This document shows, piece by piece, positions 20,426 to 34,114 of a stretch of DNA of 64,000 bases. Origin of the DNA: Fulvia fulva (Eukaryota > Ascomycota > Dothideomycetes > Mycosphaerellales > Mycosphaerellaceae); the NCBI RefSeq assembly GCF_020509005.1, contig NC_063021.1:1860001-1924000 (forward strand), in the 5' to 3' direction. Positions within the stretch are counted from its first letter, which is position 1. Each line of letters begins with the position of its first letter. The notes beneath the pieces were generated by a model that was not told the DNA's origin, did not search any database, and saw only the letters and a program-made list of their open reading frames with translations. A program made the translations under genes and the position numbers.

Positions 20426-21385
20426 GTTGATTGTGCTCTGTCGCAAATTGTTTACTTTGGTGGTCTCGAGTGGGGTTTTCGGGTTTCTGGTTAACGAGTG
20501 ACTGTGGTAATGAGTGACTGCGGTAATGAGCGACTGCGGTAATGAGTGACTGTGGTAACGAGTGGCTGAAGACGAAGATATCTTCTGGTATCGCGAACGA
20601 GCAGCGGTTCTACAAAGTCAAAAAGAGGAAGGCTTCGGTGGGCTGAGCAAGGACAGCCTTCTCTATTATAGCGAGGCGCCCCCAGCGGCACGGTGGCATC
20701 GTCTGGCTCCTAGAACATCATGCCGCAAGGGGCACCTGCGCAGACAACAGCCGTTGTTGAGGCTTGCCGGCCTGGGCAAATGAAGATGGGAGAAATGGGA
20801 GACCAGGCGGCACATGGCACGCCTCTCCTCCTCAGGCAAGCTCCTGCACTCGCAACTTGCAAGCCAGTCTCGTTCTGGCGATGAGAACAAAGCCGCCGTG
20901 CTCTCCGTCCATAGGCGCAGGCTGTACAAACGCCATTGGAGAGTCGGCAGAGTCAATTCGCCTGAAAGCGACTAGCTTCCCCGGCCAAGGTTCAGATTCA
21001 TCTCGCTAAGGGGACGGGCCCGCACGAGCATCCTTCAAATCTGAGCCCGAAGCCTGTCCTCCGTGCCTCCACCGGCCAAGCACGCGCGACTCACCTGCGT
21101 GATGGTGGAGCTGAGGCAGCAGATGAGAAGGGAAGCTGGAGTGTTTCACCATTCAGCTGCCAGTCCCACATTCCACCGCTGAAGATCGAACGTCCGTGCC
21201 TTGCAATACTGTAGACCGGATCCTGCCAAAGAAAGCAGCAAGCGTCCCAGTGCAAGACGACATGACAACATGACTTCAAGATGCATGCCGAGTGCATGGA
21301 GCTTCATGCACTATGTACATTCAATGCTGTATGCCGTTTCTAGAGACGCCCCGCCAAGACAGCATGCCACCACATCCGACCACAC
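20426..21385. other. Intergenic, promoter of the GPI-protein gene
   Basis: 960 bp. Its first part carries the 16-bp tandem repeat at 20492-20568; the rest has only short overlapping frames. The last 300 bp hold the 3' untranslated region of the minus-strand gene ending at 21386. Confidence 0.5.
20492..20568. repeat. 16-bp tandem repeat, nearly five units
   Basis: Units of the type TAATGAGTGACTGCGG follow each other without spacers, with C/T and G/A changes at a few positions. The array lies just upstream of the GPI-protein start and could be part of its promoter or 5' leader. There are no unique spacers, so this is not a CRISPR array. Confidence 0.8.
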
Positions 21386-22308
21386 TCACCAGCCCTTCTC
21401 CGCCATCCTCTGTTTCCAAAACTCGAACCTCTGCTCATCACAAGCGTCTCCACCTCCCTCCGCCTGCCACAGCTCACCGGGACGATGCTTCTGATCCCCC
21501 TTTGCACAGACTTTGGCGAGCTCCTCACCCGCAACTCGCATCCACACCTTCCCAGCAGGCGTCCACAGCTCCTCATGGAAGTTCCAAGCATCGCCTGAAC
21601 TCTCTAGGATCATCGCCACAGTCTTGAGCCCTAGCCATGAGAGATTGGACAAAGCCAGAGTAGCTCGAGCCTCAGGGCTAGCAACGAAGAACGCGAGGTA
21701 CGTATTGAACGTCTTCCACTTCTGTGTTGCCGTTGCTTCGTCGTCCTGGCCGCGGTGTTTGACGAGCCATTGTTCTGGGCCTGTGTAAATGTCAATCGTC
21801 GTCCTTCGTCTCAGGGAATGTGTGTGGACTAACCTTGATGCGACTCCGTAATCATCATAGACCAGTTCGGCAAGTCCCTCCACAAGGCTCCATTCTCGAA
21901 CACGATTGCCTCTCCAGGCTGGAATCTCAAGATCCCCGACTTCACTTCAGGGTTGTAAGTCGTTGCTGTCTTGGGCTGCGAGGACTCGTTGATAGCGTCT
22001 GGAAGATTTGCAAGTGCTGTCATGAAGTCAACGAGCTTCTTCAGCACGCTTTCGTCCTCGGTATGGAGAGCAGCGTGATGAGGAATCGCTAGCAGTGAGA
22101 CGTAGGGTTTCTCGGGCTCGTTCTCAACCAGAATCAGTTGTGCTGCATGTTCGGCCGCGGCTTTGGGGGTTTGGTCCCCCAAAACCATGTCATCGACTAT
22201 GGTTACCAGTTGAGCTGTCGTTGATTGAGAATCTAGAGCTGTCATGTCTGCATTGTAGAGCTGGCGGAAGCGCTCTGTGCGTTGGGTCGATGTGTCGTGT
22301 GCTGCCAT
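21386..22308 (-). CDS. DUF3632-like fungal protein, 289 residues
   Basis: Exons 22308-21834 and 21780-21386; the 53-nt intron (GTTAGT...ACACAG) joins at a glycine codon. The order of motifs resembles fungal DUF3632 proteins: an N-terminal helical half, a LWRDLP motif near residue 148 and a WKTFNTYLAFF segment near residue 188 (the W-x-x-x-N pattern). The molecular role of that family is unknown. It appears cytosolic, with no signal peptide or membrane helix. ATG 22308 is the first ATG in frame; an open frame continues upstream without an ATG. A TATATA lies 57 bp upstream, at 22365-22370. Confidence 0.7.
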
Positions 22309-22725
22309 GTTGACAGAGAAAAAATGTAACCCGACTGAGCTGAGAAGAGACACGATCTGATCACTATATATGCTGTCTGCCACTCGTCATAGTCTCCACG
22401 TGTCATGTGGCTAGGACGTTGGCTTCCTCCTGCAGGAATTAGTTTCACATGCATGCAAGAAAATAGCCATGACGTTCACACTGGTGGTCTATGAGGTGGT
22501 TACGTGTATATATAGCTTTGTTTACTCCGTGGGCAAACGATGCCGGTGACCCTTTGTAAAATGATGGACTGTAGACATCAACCAAAACCTGTGTAGATTG
22601 CAATACTGCTCAAAGAGTGACAGCCAATCCTAACGCCACCACCCGAGCCGGATCATCTACAGCATCTACATCGATCTACAACCACCTCCTCCACCGCCAA
22701 ACCATCACACCCATCAAGCATCTAT
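22309..22725. other. Intergenic, promoter of the DUF3632-like gene
   Basis: 417 bp. TATATA-type motifs at 22365 and about 22505 lie upstream of the minus-strand start at 22308. No coding frame. Confidence 0.5.
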
Positions 22726-23423
22726 CTACTTACACAGCTGGAACCCATTATTCGCCACGCCTCTGTGCGTGATAAGGCCACACCTGACCAGCGCTCCACC
22801 ATTCTTCTCGGCGATTACCACACGATCCAAGTTCGCCGCCTTGCCGTCCGTGAACGTCTCACCTCCAATAAAGACTGGGTAGATGTTCAGCCGAATGATG
22901 TTGCTGTTGCATTCGTCCTTGGGGAAGACGATGCCTTCGCTGTTGCCGTAGTAGTGAGGGTCTGATGGAGGGTCTTGTCAATACCGTGCTATGGCTACGA
23001 TATGTCTCTCGTTCAGGACGACTTACATGCGGCTGCGAGAATGGGTTAGTGTTAAGAGCGTGTGTATCGCGGGCTGCCGGGGGTTGCTTACTTCTTTCAC
23101 CAAGTGAATTTGGGGCTGCTAGTACCGTGGTTGGGGGTAGGGCGTTAAGGTGATTTTCAGCATCCGTATACCTCGAAGCGTATCAGTCTGTGTTTGTACA
23201 TGTCTCCTTAACGCATTCTTACCCCTTATTCTGGGCACTGTTGCCGAAGTAGTATGGAGCTGCAATCATCGAATCAGCAATGCTGCGGCTTCCAGCGCAA
23301 CACTCAAGGGCTTGTGAACATACCTGAGCCGCATGTTACTTGTGCCCGCTTCTCAAGGAGGATGGGGTTGGCAGTCGCGATGGTAGCGACCAGCGCAAGT
23401 ACAGGGACTGATGAGAACAGCAT
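22726..23423 (-). CDS. Secreted N1/T1-type ribonuclease-like protein, five exons
   Basis: Exons 23423-23324, 23259-23223, 23171-23092, 23032-23027 and 22973-22726 give 156 residues. Introns are 64, 51, 59 and 53 nt, with GT-AG ends. Exon 4 is only six bases but is flanked by a CTAAC branch site with GCAG before it and GTAAGT after it, and restores a Y-P motif. A signal peptide (about 1-19) precedes a Lys-Arg site near residue 26. The last exon shows the fungal guanyl-RNase pattern: a DRVVI strand with the catalytic arginine, CGLITHRG with the catalytic histidine, and N-N-x-F before a final cysteine. Four cysteines could form two disulfides. The position of the T1 catalytic glutamate before the Y-P-V strand is not glutamate, so catalysis may be lost. 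Members cut RNA after G; ribonuclease-like effectors are an alternative reading. Confidence 0.72.
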
Positions 23424-25468
23424 GGCTGATGGAGCGATGGATCTGAAGAGAACTCGATGGTCGATGTTTGGAGTTAGATTTGAGGTTCGAGCAGGTCCTT
23501 CTCCTGATCTTATAGTCTGCTCATGTTCTGCTGAGAATTCTATCGGGGCGATGCCGATACATCGTCTCATGAGGTACTTGCGGCGAATGCCTGAGCTGAA
23601 CGCACTGCAACCTCGCCATGTGCCTTCATCGACGATCGAAGTTGTCTGGCTGCATTGTTCACAACGGTCAAGTGGATAGTAGTGTTGTATCTGATCCTTT
23701 CAGTGGACCTGTCTCGGACCTTTCGAGTATTGGACGCAGCGAGCGCACGAATGACAACCGCTAGATGCCTGAAAGGGACAGCTGGGACGTAGGGTGAAGG
23801 CCATAGTGAGACAGCTTGTGGATCTATCAGCAGTGTACATGAGTGCTCCTTCGCGCTGCTGACGCGGTCCGTTGTCATTAGCGTTGTTGGAGTCTTCCTG
23901 CTTTTCGCGGCATAGCGACTGAGCTCGTAGGCAGGACACCACTGTGGACTATTAAACCTGGTGTCGATAGGCGCCTCCGCATTCCTCGCACGTTCCATGA
24001 GACCGGGGCTGACTTCCGCTTTAGGTTGCGAAGGAGGCGTTGCAGAGTACGAGGTGGAGGCAACGGGATTTGTACCTTGACCAACGTACAATGTGGCTCT
24101 TTGAGGCTCCCCGAGGCGCATAAGATGTTAATGCAAAGACTGAAGCAAAATGACCTTCGAAAGGAAGGTGCATACACAGCTGCGCAGACCTGAACTCGGA
24201 CCCTCTCTAGGGGCGTTGTCCATCTTCCTCGAACTCTGCGAGAGAGGGCCCATGGTCTGCTGCTAGCGATATGGGGTCAGCACAGCCTCATTTCCATGGC
24301 TACATGTTGACCAATATTGTAGGCAAGCATGTTATCCTCGCTCAATAGGTCGTCATTACAGAAGATATCCCTGGATACAAGTCAGAAGAGGTACATGGAA
24401 CGAAGGAGCTACCGCAAATGAATCATACCCACAAACACGAAGCGGAAAGACAGCCAAGAGAACAGAGCAAAGAGATGCCGAAAGACGCGGACCTCAGTGT
24501 ACAGTCTCAAGGTATTGGGCCACGAAGGAAGAAGGCTGTGATCAATACGTTGCACACTTGATCCTGACTTAGCTGTAGGATCGGTCTTGGCTGACGTTGC
24601 CAAGAGCTTGTCCAAGGAAGGATGAAGTGCATGTATTGTTGCGGAGCACAATCCTGTGAATAGACTTGAGCAGACGGCATGCCACATGAAGTCCTTCCGA
24701 ACCTTATGTCGACTCCATCGTAGCTCTGAACTGAGGGCCCATCAGACATACGGCTTGCGTGGTAAGCTCGTTATTTGTGCGTTGCATAGGTGACCTTGAA
24801 CGCTTGATGTTGCTACTCTGAGAAATGCCGAATCGATCGGTGGCTACCATCATGGCCTTGAAAGTGGTGTACCCAGAGGCCATACCATCGGTCATGTAGA
24901 GACAGCCTGTAATCAGAGCCCGCATGTGAGCATTCTGGTCAGATCATTTCAACGTCATCTTACTGCTAGATGCAGCAGACCGGTTGAAAGACTCCGTCAC
25001 ACCGGACCACAGGCCGACTCCAGTCATTCAATAGCGCCAACAGTGGATCTCGAGATGCTCCACTGCCTTCCTTACCAACACAAATCCCGCGTACAGTACT
25101 TGGGTCGCCTTCAGCTTTCAGCCTGCAAGGAACAGGCCCACCGCACGGAGGACTGTGTGCATATGATGAGGGGCGATGTCACATCCCTTCGACCAAGGCA
25201 AGACTCCATATGTGCATCGTCCGTGGCAGGGGCTGGCAAGGTAGGCCGCAGCGCTCATGTCAGTCGAAAATTGTCAGCCCGATCGCGAGGGTACGCTGCG
25301 AAGTCGGAAGACATAACCAAGAAGGATCCTGCCATGGCGAGATGGTAGATATAAACCCCAAGTCCACGCCCCAGGCTTGCTGACAGTATCACAGTATCAC
25401 TCGATTCCTCGGCCATCAACTATCCCAAATCTCTCGAGACTCGGTCACCTAAACGAACAGAAATCAGA
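23424..25468. other. Two-kilobase stretch without a supported gene
   Basis: Several frames of 70-184 codons lie on both strands but overlap each other and have no recognisable motif or codon bias. The last 120 bp are the promoter of the small secreted gene. Repeats were not seen by eye. Confidence 0.5.
25350..25355 (+). promoter_or_regulatory. TATA box of the cysteine-rich secreted gene
   Basis: TATAAA 114 bp upstream of the ATG at 25469, a usual distance for fungal promoters. It supports transcription of the short gene downstream. Confidence 0.45.
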
Positions 25469-25788
25469 ATGAAGTCATCTATCCTTATCAGCATGGCCAT
25501 GGCCCTGTTGCCGCTCTCAATGGCAATGCCTACCACCACGCTACCAACAACTCCGGTATGATCTGCTTCGTGAAGTCCACACAGGGGCTTTCCGTGCACC
25601 GATATCGTCGCGAGCAAAAGCTGACACCAACGTCTTAGCTCAATCCACTGCTTGACCCGCGTCAGGCCTCTTGCACCGATCTTACGTGTCGTCGGGACAC
25701 GGACTGTTACGGCAACCGGTGCGGAGACTGCGATCTGAACATTGGAAAGTGCACTTGTCCTCCGGAGGCAAACGGCGGGCCATGCTGA
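25469..25788 (+). CDS. Small cysteine-rich secreted protein, 78 residues
   Basis: Exons 25469-25555 and 25639-25788 with an 83-nt intron (GTATGA, branch CTGAC at 25621, acceptor TCTTAG). Residues 1-19 are a clear signal peptide (MKSSILISMAMALLPLSMA). The mature part starts with a Pro/Thr-rich stretch; after it come eight cysteines in about 40 residues, enough for four disulfides, with the spacing C-x4-C-x5-C-x4-C-x2-C-x6-C-x-C-x9-C. The last residue is cysteine, followed by TGA. I recognise no named family. The size, secretion signal and cysteine content are those of effector-like or defence-like apoplastic proteins; that role is inference. A TATA box lies 114 bp upstream. The exons are too short to stand out as open frames. 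Confidence 0.72.
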
Positions 25789-26597
25789 GAGCCATGCGAA
25801 GTTCGGGAAGGTCGAGGTTCACGGTGGAAGGATGCCTCGAGACGTTGAGTCCAAGCACTTATATAGCATGAGAGCGACTCAAGTTGTGCGTCCACCCTAG
25901 TCGTGCAGCGCAGTGTCCTTAGGATCGGTTCCTCGTGTGTCCCTTCCTCTCCCAAGCTGCCCACGAGCGTCCAGAAGTGTCAAATTGTCCCAGACGATCG
26001 TTCTTTCAGCCCAAGCTCTTGCAATCTATGGCCAGTATGGCTGACGAGCTTCTCTTCGTCCACGGTCCATGATCGCTCAGATCTGGTAAAGAGTAAACGT
26101 CGGGAGACAGTGTGCGCTTGAGGAGCCGTATTGAAGGCAGAATATCGATCTGGACGGCTTTGGGCGAGATTTGGCTGCGGTGAGATGATGTGGGATAGCA
26201 GAGACAATCAAGATGGAGTGGGAGGCTCCTCCGAGAGAAGACGCGTCAGCCAGATCACGTGATGACGTATCAAGATCGTTCTTGAATTTCAAGGTTCACT
26301 TCGATTCCGCCTTCCTACTCATACATAACTATGTACAATAGACAAGCAGCACCCTACTCCTTCAGGCGCATCCGCTGCTCATGCCTGCCGAGCGAGCATC
26401 CCACCAAACAAACACCGAAGCAGCCAGCAGCATGCGGCAGCGAGGGTATCATGACGCTCGAAAGCTGGTAGCCGAAACGTTACATCCTTTCATCATCATC
26501 CATCTCATCAAATCGTCGCGGTCGTGTCGTACAAGTAGGTACTGTGTATCGAAGAAGCGCTGCTGAAACTCGAAGGAAACACGAGATGCGTCGTCAT
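25789..26597. other. Intergenic, no gene seen
   Basis: 809 bp with only short overlapping frames. It should hold the 3' ends of the cysteine-rich gene (plus) and of the glucanase gene (minus). Confidence 0.5.
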
Positions 26598-29809
<3,212 letters not shown>

Positions 29810-31040
29810 TTACTGACTTAGTGGTGCTGTTGTAGGATCCTGACAGATAATCAGTCAAGACAATCTAGACTGCCAAATCGCCCGGACTGTCGACTTACCC
29901 ATGCGCTCGGCTCATACTTGCCAGTGTTCAGATGATCCATATCTTCTCGCGAAAGTTCGAAGTCGTAGATGTCTCGGTTCTCATCAATCCTGGAATGGGT
30001 CACACTCTTGGGCAAGATCACAAAGCCCTTCTGAAGTCCCCATCGGAGCAAGATCTGAGACGGAGTCTTGTTGTACTTCTTGGTCAACGGTTTCAACAGA
30101 GCGTCGTCATTTCGTGTTGCGCGGGCCAGAGGCGAATATGCTTCGAGTACGACGCCGCGAGCTTCGCACCAGTCCACGATGTCCGGTCTTGCCAACCACG
30201 GATGGAGCTCTATCTGGTTGACGGATAGCAAGCCGGCTTTGTCCTTGGATTGCGACTGCGATTGTCAGTGTGTACACTCTCTGCCTGTCCCGAGTAGCTG
30301 ACCTTCTGCCATTGCTCCAGCTCCTCCAGGTGAGCGACTCCATAATTGCTGACGCCGATACTCTTGACCTTGCCTGCATCGACCGCTTCAACGAGAGCTT
30401 TCCATGCACCGAGTCGGCCCTCCTTTCCTCCATAAGGAGCATGTAGTAAGTAGAGATCGAGGTAATCAAGGCCAGTCTTCTTGAGGCTTTCGTCGACACA
30501 TCGCTTGGCACCCTCGTAGTTGATTTCCTTCGGAGGGACCTTTGAGGTGAAATAAAGCTGTTCACGAGGGATGCCAGATTTCAGCATGCCTTGTGCTGTC
30601 GGTCTCTCGTTCCGATAAGCTGTAGCAGAGTCCACATGTCGGTACCCTGACTTGATTGCGTGGTCGGTCACATCGCTTGCGATATCTGCCGGGCTGAAGC
30701 TATGTCAATGGAAGTTCGAAGCAGCCACATTCCTTGACGCTCACGTTTGATACACCTGTGGTCACGGGTTCAGCTTGGTATTCAACGGCGGGCAACATGC
30801 GTAACGAAACCAATGCTAAGCATTAGTGGGCTGAACGATAGGAAAGAGTACGAGAGGGACAGTGCTTGGGTCTGATGGACCTACTCCATATCCCAACATG
30901 GGAATCTCGTGTCCTGATAGGAGCTTGAGTTTGCTGTTGATGTTTAGGTTGGCCATAGCGGTTGTTGTAGCAAAGTTTGCACGAAGCTGCGAAGGTGTGA
31001 TATTTGTGTTGATCAATCGGGATCTGCTCAGAGCGTTCAT
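29810..31040 (-). CDS. Aldo/keto reductase, five exons including an 11-nt microexon
   Basis: Exons 31040-30885, 30755-30745, 30699-30303, 30243-29899 and 29839-29810 give 312 residues; introns are 129, 45, 59 and 59 nt. Exon 2 has 11 bases and encodes V-Y-Q plus two thirds of a threonine codon, restoring the GYGVYQ motif of the family. The catalytic tetrad is visible as D79 and Y84 (YRHVDSATAY), K109 (TSKVPP) and H142 (YLLHAP); SIGVSNYG and LPKSVTHSRIDEN complete the NADPH site. These enzymes reduce aldehydes and ketones with NADPH. The first 30 residues are Arg/Ser/Thr-rich without acidic residues, like a mitochondrial presequence; Met29 could start a cytosolic form. It is divergent from the Dom34 gene, 189 bp apart. 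Confidence 0.92.
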
Positions 31041-31229
31041 GCCAAGTCGCTTTGATGATGTTTGATGTTGTTGAGTGAATGAATGGTCGTCGCAGTTGAC
31101 GGCGAGAGGTGTGGGGCATGTGCATCAATGGGGGGTGGGCCCAAGCGCTTGAGGACTCATGATCTCGAACATATCGACCTTGACTTTCCGAGCTTCAGAA
31201 CAACTTCCGCCGACAGAGATCTCAGCATC
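31041..31229. promoter_or_regulatory. Short divergent promoter, reductase / Dom34
   Basis: 189 bp separate two divergent starts, so the two genes must share or overlap promoters. An ATG at 31083 lies upstream and in frame with the Dom34 start; it may act as an alternative start. Confidence 0.5.
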
Positions 31230-32539
31230 ATGAAGCTCATCAAATCCAATATCGAGCGCAAGACTGGCGCGGGCAGCGCTACGCTCTTGCCCGAGGAGCC
31301 AGAGGATATGGTGAGCGAGTCCGTCTCTACCACAAAGTGCACGTTGATCGCAGCTTCTGACGGATGAATCAGTGGCATGCCTACAACTTGATCAGACCGA
31401 CCGACATACTCCGCGCCTCCGCGATACGCAAGGTCATCAGCGAGTCTGCCACGAGCCGATCCAGCGAACGTGTGCAGATGACACTCACGATTCGTGTCAC
31501 AAAACTCGACTTCGATCCACAAGCCGGCCAACTACATGTCTCAGGCCAAGTCGCGGAAGAGAACAAGTTTGTAAAGCTTGGAGGATTTCATACACTTGAC
31601 TTGGAACTACATCGGAACTTTGCACTACAAAAGGCAGATGGGTGGGATAGCATAGCTCTTGATACGCTTAAAGAGGCTATAAACCAGGAGGCGAAGGCAC
31701 AGCTGTGGGCAGTCGTCATGCAAGAAGGGCTGGCGAACATATGCTTGATCACAGAACACCAGTCGATACTGCGGCAGAGGGTCGAGGTGAACCTACCGAA
31801 GAAGCGATCAGGATCCTCCGACCACGACAAAGCGGTGCAGAGGTTCTACCAGACCACTTTCGAGTCCCTGCAGCGGCAGATTGACCTGGCAGATCCCAAG
31901 CCGCTGTTGCTTGCAAGTCCGGGTTTCACAGCCAGCAGTTTTCAGCAGTTCATCAAGACTCAGGCATCGACAGGGACCAACAAACCACTTCAACAGCTGG
32001 TTCCGAAGATCACTGTCGCACATTCAGCTTCCGGACATCTGCACAGCCTGAGCGAGGTTCTGAACAGTCCAGCGGTGACAAGCAAGCTCAGCGACACCAA
32101 GTTCGCTCGGGAGACGCAGCTCATGGAGCGCTTCTTCGAGATGATGCGACAAGATGATGCTCGAGCGTGGTACGGACCTAAAGAGTGCCAGCTGGCAATT
32201 GAACGAGGTGCTGTCGGCAAGGGCGGCGGCATTTTGCTCATATCGAATGCCTTGTTCCGGAGTCAGGACATCAATACCCGGAGGCGCTGGGTCAAGGTCG
32301 TCGACGATGTCAAGGAGCAGGGTGGTGAAGTGAGAGTACTCAGCAGTATGCACGAAAGTGGCAAGCGGCTGGAGGGTCTTGGTGGCATTGCTGCCATCCT
32401 GACGTATCCTATAGAGGAGTTGGACGAGGAGATACCTGAAGACGGCGGCGAGGATCTGCCTGACGACGAAATGAACGATGATGCGCCGAGCGGTATCGAG
32501 GGTAGGAGAGGTGCCTATGAAGAGGACATTGATATATGA
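31230..32539 (+). CDS. dom34: Dom34/Pelota, ribosome-rescue factor
   Basis: Exons 31230-31310 and 31373-32539 (intron GTGAGC...ATCAG, 62 nt) encode 415 residues. The start MKLIK, then PEEPEDMWHAYNLI and IRKV, are the eRF1_1 domain of Dom34. The SPGF motif near residue 210 marks eRF1_2, and a basic-acidic eRF1_3 follows (WYGPKECQLAIERGAVG, then VRVLSSMHESGKRLEGLGGIAAIL). The C-terminal 30 residues are strongly acidic, as in yeast Dom34. With the GTPase Hbs1 it splits stalled ribosomes and starts no-go and non-stop mRNA decay in the cytoplasm. The GGQ motif of the release factor eRF1 is absent, as expected. I chose 31230 because the family begins at MKLIK. Confidence 0.96.
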
Positions 32540-32793
32540 CAGCCAACGTATCATGAGTGAATGCCACGCTTGCTTTCCCTGCGGAACGTCAAACACGTCT
32601 ATCTTCCAATGCCTTGTCGTCGCATGCAGGCACAGCAGCAGCCTCCCAGCGCGTCGGGATATGACTGCCCATTACAGTGCGACCTGGCAATTAGCTTCAA
32701 TTGAGCTCTACCCTGTCCATTCGGAAGCTGCTTCCGACGACCTCAATTCTCAAGCAGCAGCCATCATCCCCACGTGAAAACACTGTTCAATCC

Positions 32794-33584
32794 ATGCTTC
32801 TGTCACGAAGAATACCGAGAACAGCTCCCCGATCAATCCCGACATCAGCAATCCTCTCCATCAGGACTCCCTTCCTCCAATACAACACAACACCACCACA
32901 ACAGACCCGCACAATGACTGAAATCAAGCTCATCAGCACTCCAAAGGCGGCACAGCGTAAGTGAAGGAATGAGTCAGACCATGTATTGAATGCCATACTG
33001 ATGAAATCTAGCTGTCGCTCCATACGTACGTGCACTCATTGGCAATCTCGCAGCTCAGATCAGCCTTAAAGGCCACAAGGGAACGTAGCTGACAGACATC
33101 GCACAGTCCCAAGCCGTCCAAGCTGGCTCCCACATCTTCGTCAGCGGGCAGATCCCAGCAGATGCTCAGGGCAACTTGGTCGAGGGTACCATTGCTGAGA
33201 AGACCACCGTCTGCTGTGAGGGCATGAAGAACATCTTGGAGGCGGCTGGAAGCTCTCTTGCTCGTGTTGTGAAGGTGAGTCGGAGCTTTCTAGCGCACTT
33301 TACTGGCTCGGGGTCCGAGAAGGACGGCACAGCCTGTCTAGCATACTGAGGCTGTCTATCATGCAGCCTAGAATCGTCGAGGAGATGGGAGCCCATACAC
33401 TGATACACGTGCTACACAGGTGACTGTTTTCCTGACCTCCATGGACAACTTCGCGGAGATGAACAGCGTCTACGAGAAGTACTTCGGCGCGACCAAGCCA
33501 GCTCGCTCCTGCGTGGCGGTTCACCAGCTGCCAAAGGGTGTGCCAGTCGAGCTCGAGTGCATCGCGCTCAGTGGAAGCGGTTGA
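32794..33584 (+). CDS. mmf1: RidA/YjgF/UK114 family imine deaminase, Mmf1/Hmf1-like, with 14-nt microexon
   Basis: Exons 32794-32956, 33012-33025, 33107-33274 and 33420-33584 give 169 residues from 32794, or 129 from the ATG at 32914. Introns are 55, 81 and 145 nt. Exon 2 has 14 bases and encodes the start of P-V-A-P-Y, giving the APYSQAV motif when joined to exon 3. The core shows SGQIP, NLVEGTIAEKT, VKVTVFL and the substrate-binding arginine in KPARSCVAV. RidA proteins hydrolyse reactive enamines and imines formed by PLP enzymes. The 40 residues before the second ATG are basic and look like a mitochondrial presequence, so one gene may make both the mitochondrial and the cytosolic form that yeast encodes separately. 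Confidence 0.93.
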
Positions 33585-34114
33585 AGTTGAATGATGAGCA
33601 AATCATTCTTTGCTATCAAGATGCGAGCTACTCGTACATGATGCGAAAGCACTCTATGTCATATCCCTGGCAGACAGCAAAAGCTGTAGCCCAAAAAGCG
33701 ATCCTCTTGTGTATGTACAAGGTACAGAATTCGCGAAACCAATGCAGCCACCCATAGCTTGCGCTTTTGTGGTACCATCTGCAATGCACTCCTCGCAACG
33801 CCGTTGCAGGCCTTTTTGGCCACCTCCAGTCCCTAGAACAATGATGAAGCGAATGGTATAGGGTATCGTCTAATAACAGTCCGATCCGTCATAATGCAAG
33901 AAAAGCGAATGGACTGGGTATCATCGTAAGCAAACAAGCCAGCGCCCAGTGGTAGAATAAGTTGAAGAATTGACAAATGCTGGTGATCAAGCTGTCGTTC
34001 TCCCAGGAAACAGAATGCTCGTATAATCGTCAAGGTTGATCCGGGACTCCGTATATGCGCTGTAAATGCTGATCAAACGCAAACATGTTGCTGAAAGTCG
34101 AAGCCGCCATGTAG
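33585..34114. other. Convergent 3' intergenic
   Basis: 530 bp between the ends of the RidA gene (plus) and the Myb-like gene (minus). Presumed 3' untranslated regions; nothing else seen. Confidence 0.5.

Noticed and set aside
20492..20568. CRISPR-like repeat array
   Set aside because: Units are contiguous with no spacers, and the genome is fungal. It is a simple tandem repeat.
23567..24121. 184-codon minus-strand frame upstream of the ribonuclease-like gene
   Set aside because: No recognisable motif or hydrophobic pattern, and it overlaps other frames. It may be chance.
31083..31229. In-frame upstream ATG for Dom34
   Set aside because: Family members start at the MKLIK strand (31230); the extra 49 residues match nothing and lie in the shared promoter.
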